DNA of 64,000 bases from Rhea pennata (Eukaryota > Chordata > Aves > Rheiformes > Rheidae), in assembly GCF_028389875.1 (NCBI RefSeq), contig NC_084687.1:6856157-6920156 (forward strand), read 5' to 3'. The notes below the pieces were generated by a model. It worked only from the letters and a program-made list of their open reading frames with translations, was not told where the DNA came from and did not search any database. Each line of letters starts with the position of its first letter. Position 1 is the first letter of the stretch. Shown here one piece after another: positions 51,601 through 59,000 of this stretch. Position numbers and translations under genes: made by a program.

Positions 51601-54001
51601 TAGCTATTACGCACACTACTAGCTTAATTAAGATTTTGAAGATGCTTACTTCCTATAAAACAGGCTTCCTCTTCTAGCAAAAGGCACCGTTAGGTGAAGA
51701 TTTCAAAGGTACATGTGTGCACAATGCTGCTCCAGTACCAACAGAAATTAGAAAGAAAAACATTGTCAGACCAGAAAGAAATACTCAATCTTTTCCTGTC
51801 CATAAGCCATAGCACCCTTGAGAAGGAGCATGGGGTTTTGCTGCGTATTGAGGAGGCAAGTAAACAATTCAGCTCCTTTGGAGCAGCAAAACAGCTCTGA
51901 ATAAAGTGAGTGGGAGCTGAACTGCAGAAATGTCCAACAACAACTGCCAGCACAGAAAAAGACCTGACAAACTACAGATAGTACACCAAGTGTAAGAGTC
52001 TGGGAGAGGCATCATTTTCACACACGTCCAGGCTAGGGGGCTGCTTCAGTTTCATACAAAATAAAAGCTCCCAAGCCACTCTGACCTAACAGCCCAAAAT
52101 GAAAAAAAGAATGAAAATCTCTCCAATTCAGTGAGAAAGGCACTAGTTATGTAACACACATCCATTTACTGCCTTATCTTGGCCTTTTCACTAAGGGGAA
52201 TTAGAAGCAGAAGGGTGACTTACTGGAAATGGATTTCACTATAGAAAACATTTCCTTATGAGAGGTCTGCCATTCCCTCTCAAGTATGTCCTCCAGCTAG
52301 CCCTTCCAAAACCCTTATAACCTGACCTGCCTTTAACCCACTTCATTTTGAGCTTCCTCCACAATGTTATAGAAGTTAAAAATTCCAGACAAACACAGAA
52401 AGGCTTTAGGACGTGTTCATGTTATGGATATTAATCCTGCAATATTTTCAGCTCTGTGCAGATTTATTCATAAAGCATTACTTTGATTTTGGTGGCAGAT
52501 TTAGAAACTGGGAATTTGCAACTGCAGCTGGCTGAAATGTTACACTCTCAGCGTGATTTCCTATCCTCTCAATACCAACCTAATCAAAAACATTCAATGA
52601 CTTAGAAGTGTTTCCAGATCTTTGTGAAAGACCTGAAATGATCCCATTTTTGGTGACTGAAATTTGGGTTTAGTTTACAACTAAAAAGTCTGAGGTGCTA
52701 AGAAAGCTTGGGATTTTTTGATGTGAAAGCGCATACTTTGCTCTCAAACACCATCAGTTTCCTTTCTGGCTCCAGGATGATCCAGGGGCACAGACTTCAG
52801 AGATTTGCTGCCCTTGCCCTGCCACAGCATTGACATTCAGCTCCACTTCAACAAAATGGGAATGAAGCACTCTCATGCCTCTAAACAAGTTCAAGATGAC
52901 ACTGAAAATGGTGAGATTATCTGACATCATTGGAAGGGTGACAAATACCTGAAATAGGTTAAACTCATCACTGTAAAAGGGTAGCAAGGATGACATGGGT
53001 AAAGCCATTGGCATTCCTATGTAAGGTTTATGAATACAGAAGAAGGAGGTGAACATACTTCCCCATATGGTGTGCAGTAAGTCTCAGGTTTGGTAAGGCC
53101 ACACGTAGAGGAGGCTTTCAAGTGATGGATTCTTCCTACAAGGAGGTCTCCCACTGATGGGTAGCAAGCTCCATGAGAACAGGATCTCTGTGCATCTAGA
53201 AGCTGCGGTAAAGCTGGAACTGCAGAGAAATAAGACTTCAGTAACATGTGAGAGTGGTACAAAAGCACACTTACTAACTGATAACTATTTTCCCCAATAA
53301 ACCAATCATGAGGTCATGTTTAGACAAAGCTACAATATAAATGTGTGTCAAATAGGACACAAATATTTTGCCCCTGAATTGCTTTTGTTTTTAATAAGAA
53401 AGATATTTAAAATAATTGGTTTGTACTAACAATTACTTCTGAAACTCTTCTTTGCCTACCAAAAATTCCCAATGGTGGGCTTCAGGGATGCTCAGTTCAC
53501 TGCCCATCATACTGAATAGCACCATCTGGTTTCCCCCACTTATCTGTAGGCACCCATGGCCACCTGTAGCAGCCTGGACAGAGAGCATCCTTTTGCAGAA
53601 CACCTGCACTGCTCTTTAACACCAATCTCCCAGCTGCCACCATAACCTAATGGCTAATACAATGCTTACACTAGCAGTATTTCTTAATCTCAAGAGGAAA
53701 ACCTTCCTGTCATTCACTTCTCATCAATAAAGTTAATGTTCTGATTATTTTTGCAAGAATTTTAGGTGTGTATAAAACCACCTTGCCTAAAACACAATAT
53801 TTATGGAGGCTATAGGCAATATAGTTCATTATATTACAAAAATATACCACCCCAATTATAAACACGACAAAGTCATTCCCAAGTGGTAGGAAATACTTAG
53901 TCAGCTTCCCCCAATATCCTTTCAGAAGCACAGCAAGTGGGCTAAGGCTTACCCACGAATATAAAAAACATCCATGGACAAAGTTGGCAGTGAGAGTCCA
54001 T
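24528..54001 (-). CDS. LAMB3: Laminin subunit beta-3, 22 coding exons
   Basis: This secreted basement-membrane chain pairs with alpha-3 and gamma-2 to form laminin-332, which anchors epithelia through hemidesmosomes; human loss causes junctional epidermolysis bullosa. I assembled 22 coding exons, the number I recall for human, totalling 3,513 nt or 1,170 residues (human 1,172), with every junction in phase and no stop or frameshift. The order is signal peptide (1-26, hydrophobic core MFFIFVV), LN domain (about 30-258), six Cys-rich LE modules (about 259-590), coiled-coil domain II (about 591-783), alpha domain with Cys pairs (about 784-830), and coiled-coil domain I to the end. Terminal Cys 1170 corresponds to the cysteine that disulfide-links beta to gamma chains, but the final Lys of human is absent. 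The nearest alternatives, LAMB1 and LAMB2, are much longer and have 13 LE modules. The start is chosen by in-phase splicing and Kozak context. Confidence 0.96.
25747..25900 (-). CDS. LAMB3: LAMB3 coding exon 21 (residues 1076-1127)
   Basis: Domain [21 protein letters not shown] and [19 protein letters not shown]. It ends one base into the next codon. Confidence 0.95.
26353..26529 (-). CDS. LAMB3: LAMB3 coding exon 20 (residues 1017-1075)
   Basis: Domain [18 protein letters not shown] and [13 protein letters not shown]. It is 59 codons with phase 0 at both ends. Confidence 0.95.
26741..26784. repeat. Purine-rich A/GAA tract
   Basis: GGA9GA4GG, one C, then repeated GAA units give 43 purines in 44 bases within LAMB3 intron 19. 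The open frame crossing it is low-complexity Glu/Lys. Confidence 0.85.
26916..27057 (-). CDS. LAMB3: LAMB3 coding exon 19 (residues 969-1016)
   Basis: Domain [17 protein letters not shown] and [11 protein letters not shown]. The donor is GTAAGT. Confidence 0.95.
27911..28118 (-). CDS. LAMB3: LAMB3 coding exon 18 (residues 900-969)
   Basis: Domain [20 protein letters not shown] and [16 protein letters not shown], closely matching human. Confidence 0.95.
30358..30502 (-). CDS. LAMB3: LAMB3 coding exon 17 (residues 852-900)
   Basis: Domain I coiled coil: [18 protein letters not shown] and [16 protein letters not shown]. Confidence 0.94.
31243..31446 (-). CDS. LAMB3: LAMB3 coding exon 16: alpha domain (residues 784-851)
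   Basis: [23 protein letters not shown] and [12 protein letters not shown] form the Cys-containing alpha domain found only in beta laminins, followed by the start of domain I. I chose the acceptor at 31,447-31,448 over a nearer AG because it restores phase and aligns with human LCGNSRQM. Confidence 0.93.
32663..32871 (-). CDS. LAMB3: LAMB3 coding exon 15 (residues 714-783)
   Basis: Domain II coiled coil: [26 protein letters not shown] and [11 protein letters not shown], aligning with human GAFRMLSTAYEQS and LTPTFNK. It ends in phase 0. Confidence 0.94.
34061..34221 (-). CDS. LAMB3: LAMB3 coding exon 14 (residues 660-714)
   Basis: Domain II coiled coil: [17 protein letters not shown] and [10 protein letters not shown]. 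Confidence 0.93.
34795..35167 (-). CDS. LAMB3: LAMB3 coding exon 13 (residues 536-660)
   Basis: The largest exon. LE6 ([36 protein letters not shown]) runs into the start of coiled-coil domain II. The sequence NSTSQLY includes an N-glycosylation sequon. Confidence 0.95.
35543..35654 (-). CDS. LAMB3: LAMB3 coding exon 12 (residues 499-536)
   Basis: Rest of LE5: [16 protein letters not shown] and [13 protein letters not shown]. The exon boundary CNQ/FTGQC appears to match mammals. Confidence 0.95.
36541..36854 (-). repeat. CR1 retroposon 3' fragment, minus orientation
   Basis: The sequence starts with the tail repeat ATAGAATCATAGAATCA and continues GGTTGGAAGGGACCTCTGGA, GGAGACTCCACAACCTCTCT and CCTCATGTTCAGGCGGAACT. 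This is the reverse complement of the bird CR1 3' end. It is about 310 bases, in LAMB3 intron 11, and well preserved. Confidence 0.93.
38026..38222 (-). CDS. LAMB3: LAMB3 coding exon 11 (residues 433-498)
   Basis: LE4 and the start of LE5: [35 protein letters not shown] and TQCNQ. Confidence 0.95.
38848..39003 (-). CDS. LAMB3: LAMB3 coding exon 10 (residues 381-433)
   Basis: LE3 module: [31 protein letters not shown] and NPQGCH. Confidence 0.95.
39100..39288 (-). CDS. LAMB3: LAMB3 coding exon 9 (residues 318-381)
   Basis: LE2 module: [32 protein letters not shown] and NYFRNQQQ. Confidence 0.95.
39701..39821 (-). CDS. LAMB3: LAMB3 coding exon 8 (residues 278-318)
   Basis: LE1 continuation: [12 protein letters not shown] and [11 protein letters not shown], ending HECQ plus one base. 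The donor is GTAAAT. Confidence 0.94.
40586..40761 (-). CDS. LAMB3: LAMB3 coding exon 7 (residues 219-277)
   Basis: End of the LN domain ([27 protein letters not shown]) and start of LE1 ([10 protein letters not shown]). Confidence 0.95.
41204..41267 (-). CDS. LAMB3: LAMB3 coding exon 6 (residues 198-219)
   Basis: A small exon encoding [20 protein letters not shown]. The donor is GTAAGT. It is less conserved than its neighbours but fixed by phase on both sides. Confidence 0.9.
41707..41898 (-). CDS. LAMB3: LAMB3 coding exon 5 (residues 134-197)
   Basis: LN domain segment [20 protein letters not shown] and [10 protein letters not shown], ending LHGRK. It is 64 codons, phase 0 at both ends. 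Confidence 0.95.
42212..42285 (-). CDS. LAMB3: LAMB3 coding exon 4 (residues 109-133)
   Basis: LN domain segment [13 protein letters not shown] and IILDFR. The donor GTTTGT is less usual but gives the right phase and length. Confidence 0.93.
42770..42884 (-). CDS. LAMB3: LAMB3 coding exon 3 (residues 71-109)
   Basis: LN domain segment: [23 protein letters not shown] and LRWWQSQN. The donor is GTGAGT. A 10.2-kb intron precedes it. Confidence 0.95.
43030..43105. repeat. AT-rich degenerate TAGTAATAA repeat
   Basis: The motif TAGTAATAA/CAGTAATAA recurs several times with small changes. It is low-complexity satellite-like sequence. Confidence 0.7.
47841..47896 (-). repeat. CR1 tail scrap, minus orientation
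   Basis: GAATCATAGAATCAGTAGGG followed by TTGGAAGGGACCTCTGGAGA is the extreme 3' end of bird CR1. The match breaks off after TCATCTAGTCCA. Confidence 0.9.
47941..48209. other. CpG-dense block of unknown origin
   Basis: About eight CpGs occur in 269 bases, far above the surrounding intron. CAAGTG flanks it on both sides (47,935-47,940 and 48,210-48,215), though a third copy lies at 47,902. An 88-codon + strand frame ends within it, without a recognisable product. It may be a fragment of a younger mobile element; I could not identify it. Confidence 0.4.
53059..53219 (-). CDS. LAMB3: LAMB3 coding exon 2 (residues 17-70)
   Basis: It encodes [13 protein letters not shown] (end of the signal peptide and mature N-terminus), then [14 protein letters not shown] and [12 protein letters not shown], hallmarks of the laminin LN domain. 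The donor is GTATGT after YGE. Confidence 0.95.
53220..53952 (-). other. LAMB3 intron 1
   Basis: This is a 733-base GT-AG intron. Its last 28 bases read ATG and eight more codons plus one base in frame with exon 2, so a retained-intron or alternative-promoter transcript could start here. Confidence 0.8.
53953..54001 (-). CDS. LAMB3: LAMB3 coding exon 1: signal peptide (residues 1-17)
   Basis: From the minus-strand ATG at 54,001 the exon reads [16 protein letters not shown], then one base, followed by a strong GTAAGC donor. A second in-frame ATG at 53,971 would start MFFIFV. The one-base overhang matches the human exon structure (first coding exon ending at c.28). Acceptor candidates give exon starts at 54,005 or 54,017. 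Confidence 0.8.
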
Positions 54002-54838
54002 ACTGCTGAAGACACACCTAGGGAAGAATTTGCAGTGTAAGCAAAAAGAAGCAGAAAATGCTGTCTAAAGCACAGTCTTGGTCCTTTATGTTCCTTCACA
54101 ATTTACAGAGAGGTAATTTCATTGATCTACAGAAGAGCAGCATGGGTGAAAATCCAGAATAAGAGGATAATCAGACCCTCAGATTATACATTAAAAATGA
54201 ACAACTGCAGAGAATCTCAGCTTTTCATCTAACTCATGAAGCATATACAAGATTCCCTCAAACTATATCAAAGATCGTCCTCTTCCCCAAACACTATCTT
54301 TGGATTTTTTATTATTATTATTACTGAGGTGAACCACAAATACAAGCATAGCACATTATTCTTAACAGAGTTGTAATTCCCAACTGCCTGCTTTCCCAGG
54401 GAGGTTGAGAACCCACAGCTCCCAGCAGCATGATCAGCTGGGGGCAAGGGACCCCTGTCAAAGCCGAGTCACAACACAAACCTAGAAAGTACATCCTGAT
54501 AAGGACAGCAACTGGGCTGCTGCTTCTTTATATGCACACAGTGCAGTCTCTGTTCAGCAGCCCCACCCTTTGCCCTACGTTTTCAGATTTGATTATAGGT
54601 CAAAACTTGCTGACATTTCAAATAGTCCATAACTATTCTTATTCTATGACAGAAAAAAAGAAATCTGTAGAAGTAATTGCAAAATAAGTGACATCTACAG
54701 AAGTTCTGTGCAGAAATCCTGCACAAGAGCCTGCTAACAACAGAACTGCCAGCATTAAGAAATGTTCTTCCCTGCTTTACATCAAGAATTAAAGGCATGC
54801 ACAGTTTGTCTCTGATGCCTGTGGTATACTGCACATAC

Positions 54839-54910
54839 CTGGCTCGAGGCAAGGACTTTTGTGCTCTGGTGTTATCCCACAGCTGATCTGAAAGCCTGCA
54901 GTGCTCTGAG
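54839..54910 (-). promoter_or_regulatory. Candidate LAMB3 untranslated first exon and core promoter
   Basis: A strong minus-strand donor (CCAG then GTATGTGC) ends at 54,839. About 30 bases above the proposed start near 54,908 is TTAAAA (54,935-54,940), a weak TATA-like element. The sequence is not coding. It would splice to the signal-peptide exon at 54,005 or 54,017. This is inferred only from motif spacing. Confidence 0.3.
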
Positions 54911-55936
54911 GCGCTGACTCTTTCCTCTCTTTGCTTTTAACATACAGCTACCTCACCTCAGTAAGTAAGTACCTGTGGGTGTAATACGATAAAGGGAGTG
55001 ATTCAGGCATCTTCAGACATACACACCCAATACTGTATAACTCACAGCAGCTCCCAGACAGGATATAGCTGCAGACAGAAGTCACTGAGCAGGAGGGTGA
55101 CAGCAGTGTGATTGAACACTTCCATAGTTTACCATCAAGTGAATTTTTATCTGCAGCTTGGGACAGTACTAGTGCACCTGGGTCTTGTGTGGACACTACC
55201 AAAACATTCCCAATTTGGTTTTAAATCGGTTAGCTTGAGCACCGGCAAGAGAGATGCTGCAGCTGAGCCCCTCAGCACAGCCCACACACCCACACATTCG
55301 CCCAGCTCCCCAGGCAGGGTTTGCAGACCACACTTAGCACTGTGCTAGAAAGGCAATGCAGTTGCCAGCACCTAAACTTGATAACTTAAAGTCTACTTAG
55401 GGACATCGATATGAACTATAATTACCCTACATATTCATATACAAGGCTTGAGCCTGAATTCCTCGAGCACAGTGACACGGTTTTACAGGCAGACTTGGTA
55501 ATGCATCCACTTAGGTGCCCATTTAGGTACCTAGAAAAGTGCTAAGATTTCCAAAGAGGCTCCATATTTATCACACCAAGATGATTTTGAATATCATCCT
55601 ATACATAAATCAACCAAGACCACAAAGGGAGCCTGTGGAAGAGCCAGACCCATAGCTTAATGCCGCACGGGTGAGAGCATTCCTTCACCCCTACTTCAGA
55701 CCTAAATCAGGTCTCCTTACATTTGACACAATTCAGCTTGACACAATTCAGTAGTCACAGTCAGCTTATGGTAGTGTTAATGAAAACAGTGTCTTAAGTT
55801 CAATTTTGTAGTGTGCCTGCAAAGTGTGTGAGATGGCACTAAAGGCCTTTTCTTCCCAAAGGTTATTCAGTTTTTGACAGCTCTGCCTAAAAAAAAAAAA
55901 AAATGTTAAGTAAGTTGCGCTAGCACTGCAACTCAC

Positions 55937-56030
55937 CCGTGCAGTGACCACCCAGCTGCTCGGCTCCTAGTGGCTCGCAGCCCTGCCAACGTGTGTTGTG
56001 TTTCAGCTGCAGCTGGAGAGGTGAAAAGCT
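55937..56030 (-). promoter_or_regulatory. Alternative candidate LAMB3 untranslated first exon
   Basis: A small CpG cluster (about five CpGs in 80 bases) ends on the minus strand at an ideal GTGAGT donor (55,931-55,936). Such a GC-rich exon with a consensus donor fits a first exon, but no transcript evidence is available and no clear TATA was seen. Confidence 0.3.
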
Positions 56031-59000
56031 CTGCATTTACTTTGTGAAACCCCAAAACACCTGTTCTAACAACCCCCTTTTCCCAAACTTCAGAAAAATG
56101 GAACCTTTGTCAAGTCTTTGCTGTTTGCTTCACTGAAGCAACCCCCAAATAAATTCCTCTCTCCTGCTTTCAGGAGTGCTAAGCTAGCAACGGCTGACTG
56201 TCAGACTGCTCTGCATCTGTGATTCTGTCATTTTGCTAGTGTACACTACCTACCTCCACCGTCTTCACATGGAACAACATAGACGTGTGCGATCTGAGGA
56301 GCAGGAACTCGCAGAAAGTGCATACAACAAAGCTGGAAAAAAAATATTGTCCCTAAGGCTACAGTATGTGAAACATTGGCTCAGCTTCCGTCTCTCCTTA
56401 GGTGTGCCTGCACCATTGTGTAAGCAGGGAGCAGACCTGGGTGTGCCTGCCCTTAGACAGCTGCTCAGCAATGCTGTAACGCTGCATTCCTCCTCCTGCA
56501 GCCTTCCTTTGAAGATGCCTCCTCCCCTCCTCAGCTAGCAGCTCACAGCATGTCAAAGGAAGTGAAAAGAAATGCTGATACACTTTACAGAAAAAGCAAA
56601 GGATTAAGCTTGTCATGAGCTGCAGATACTGTTTCTGCATGCTGGTTGTTTATCTGTCTAGACACAGAACTGTTTCCAAGCTCTGACAAATTCACCAATA
56701 CCAGTAACTGTATGCAGTAAAGGGCTAAACATCTAATAAAGGCTTTATAAAAAACCACAGCAAACCTTTCTACCTTCATTACCTGGTAGAGTAGAGTAAT
56801 GGTCCCAGAAAAGACAAAGGAGATGAAGTATGACAAGTTTTGGCTTATGCAAAGCTTCTGATGATATAGGACAAGACATTCTTGCAAGTCAGCAAAGGAC
56901 ACAGAGTCTGGACTGAATGTCCACTGAGAGATGCCTATTCCATCTGGTTTAAAGCCATATGCAAAAGGAAGGTTGATGCTGATCTAGTCAGTGCTCATGC
57001 TTTTAGAAATCACACTTATGAGGCTGGAAGGATCAGCTGCCCTTCAAACTGATGGAGCTGTCCCCTAATCTGCAGTGCAAGCTTCAGCTAAATTGCTCAG
57101 CTCATCTTTCCATAGGTTTCCTCCTCTTAAACTTTCCTTCCCCTCGTGAATCAGGCCCATTAGTAGCAGAACAGAGGCATAACTTTGTGACAACTCTTGA
57201 AAAGACTGCAAATGCTATGTATGCATCCTTCCTATCAGATCCATACATTCTGAGTATTTATATGCTCTGAAATGGCAATACTCCCCCCAACTTACTGTAA
57301 AGAAGAGAACATTGCAATTTGGCTGCACAAACAGGGTAAGGCCTGGGGAAATGATACCTTGACCACAAGCTGAACAAATGAGTTACCTGAAATACTTTAT
57401 TCCATGCTTTTTTCCTCTTGGCTTCCCCCAGTGGCTTGCTGAAACAAGGTAAGCAATCACCTGATATTTCAGGCTCTGCAAGTTCAAATAGGAATAAAAG
57501 CAGGGAACAAGGTCATTTGCAGAATATTATCTGCAAATTAATAAAAGCACAGAACAAACACAGTTGCTGTACCTCAGGTGGCTGTTCAGGAACCGCATGG
57601 CTTAGTGCAATGTTCCCAACCATAGTACATGTGCCATCTAATGACGTTCAAGCTCTTCCAAAGGGATACACAGAGGATGCCAAACACCATCTTCTGTGTG
57701 AAGGTGTAACCAGGAGCTACACTCAGCTGTTACCTCTGAGGGCCAGTGCCTGAGCAAGCCACTTTTAAAAACCCTGATCAGATTGATGGGGATTTAATCC
57801 ATTTACAAGGACTCTCAATGTTCAGATAAAGCACCTTTGACTATATTTATTCACTCTCTGGAGATGCCTATGTTGCCCTCCATTAACTTTAAAGGGAGCC
57901 TAGGATGAGTATGTTCCCATCTTAGACCCCTATACTAGGTGGGTTGAATCCAGCTCCAGGCTGTAGGCTGCCCACTTCGCAATGTACAGATAATAGCATT
58001 GTTCAGGTGAATGTCAAGCAGTACAAATGCATTACAGATTGAGATACATCAGTACAGCTACATCTGGCTAAATACAGAACAGAATGGTAAAAGTGCACTA
58101 CAAAAAAAAAAAGTGAGAAATCCTTTGTGATCATAGGGAATGACACTCTCAGGACTTCAAATGCTTCTTCCGTGTAGCCCACAGCTGCACCAATCTGTCC
58201 TGAGCTTTGTCAGAGTCCACAGACTCAAAGGGTTGGGCTAAGACATTCCCTGGATAGTAGATAAAACTTATTCCTGCAGGAAGTTGTGTTGCTGAGTCAG
58301 AGGATAACACACTGCTCTCTGAGCCGCTGCCTTACTCTGTAGTGGTGTATTTGTGTGATCAGCTAAGTAGCTTCTATATTCTGTTCCAGAGGTGTCTTCC
58401 CATCTCATGTGATTCTGTACCCCATGACAATAGGCTGCCATTAGGAAAATCTTAATGCCCTAGCTGTGGTCTGGCAGCAACCAAGAAAGATGCTGCTGGG
58501 TTGGTTTTAAGTTTCAGGTGAAAAGAGGTAGCAGTATTCAGAATAGAAACGCATCACAGCCAGTTGTTTAAAAACTAATCTTCCCATAAAAATGCATGAG
58601 GGTGTACAGAACAGTCCTGCCAGCTTGTGGCACGTACTTCAATCAGCATCCCAAGTTCAAATTCTGTCATGGCTAATAAATACCAGGTCTGCAATTTTTA
58701 AAATTAGAATGCTTAATTTGACAGATAGTCCAGAGCTCAGTTCCATGTGCATTCAGATTCCCCATGCTCCTTCTACAATCAGACTTTGGTGACAAATAGG
58801 GACAAGCAAATAGGGGTGGCTGGAGGGAGGCACAAGTTAATTATCCTCTAGTAACTCCACTGGTGTTGCACTCAGAATGAACTCAGTAATGAATGCTTTA
58901 AGGCAGTGGCAGCCAAAGTTTGTAAGGATGCAACTACTGCATGAATAGCTGTTTTACTTCCTCTCACAGATCTGACATTTACTTGCTGTTAGAATTAAAG

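Larger units (their letters stand above)
42885..53058 (-). other. LAMB3 intron 2, 10.2 kb
   Basis: By far the largest intron of the gene. It contains a CR1 tail, a CpG-dense block, A/T-rich simple repeats (43,030-43,100 with TAGTAATAA units; 45,050-45,080 with an AATAATATT palindrome) and poly-A runs at about 43,552-43,567 and 50,938-50,955. No exon of another gene was recognised. Confidence 0.75.

Noticed and set aside
53272-53340. GTAAGTG donor just above LAMB3 exon 2 preceded by an ATG frame
   Set aside because: The overhang is two bases, the wrong phase, and the intron would be only about 50 bases.
53586-53588. ATG with donor CTACAG/GTGGCC as the LAMB3 signal exon
   Set aside because: The phase fits, but there is no good acceptor and the peptide is not hydrophobic; the 53,953-54,001 exon is far better.
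53710-54099. 129-codon hydrophobic minus frame
   Set aside because: It overlaps the LAMB3 signal exon in a different frame and lacks an ATG start; it is a chance AT-rich frame.
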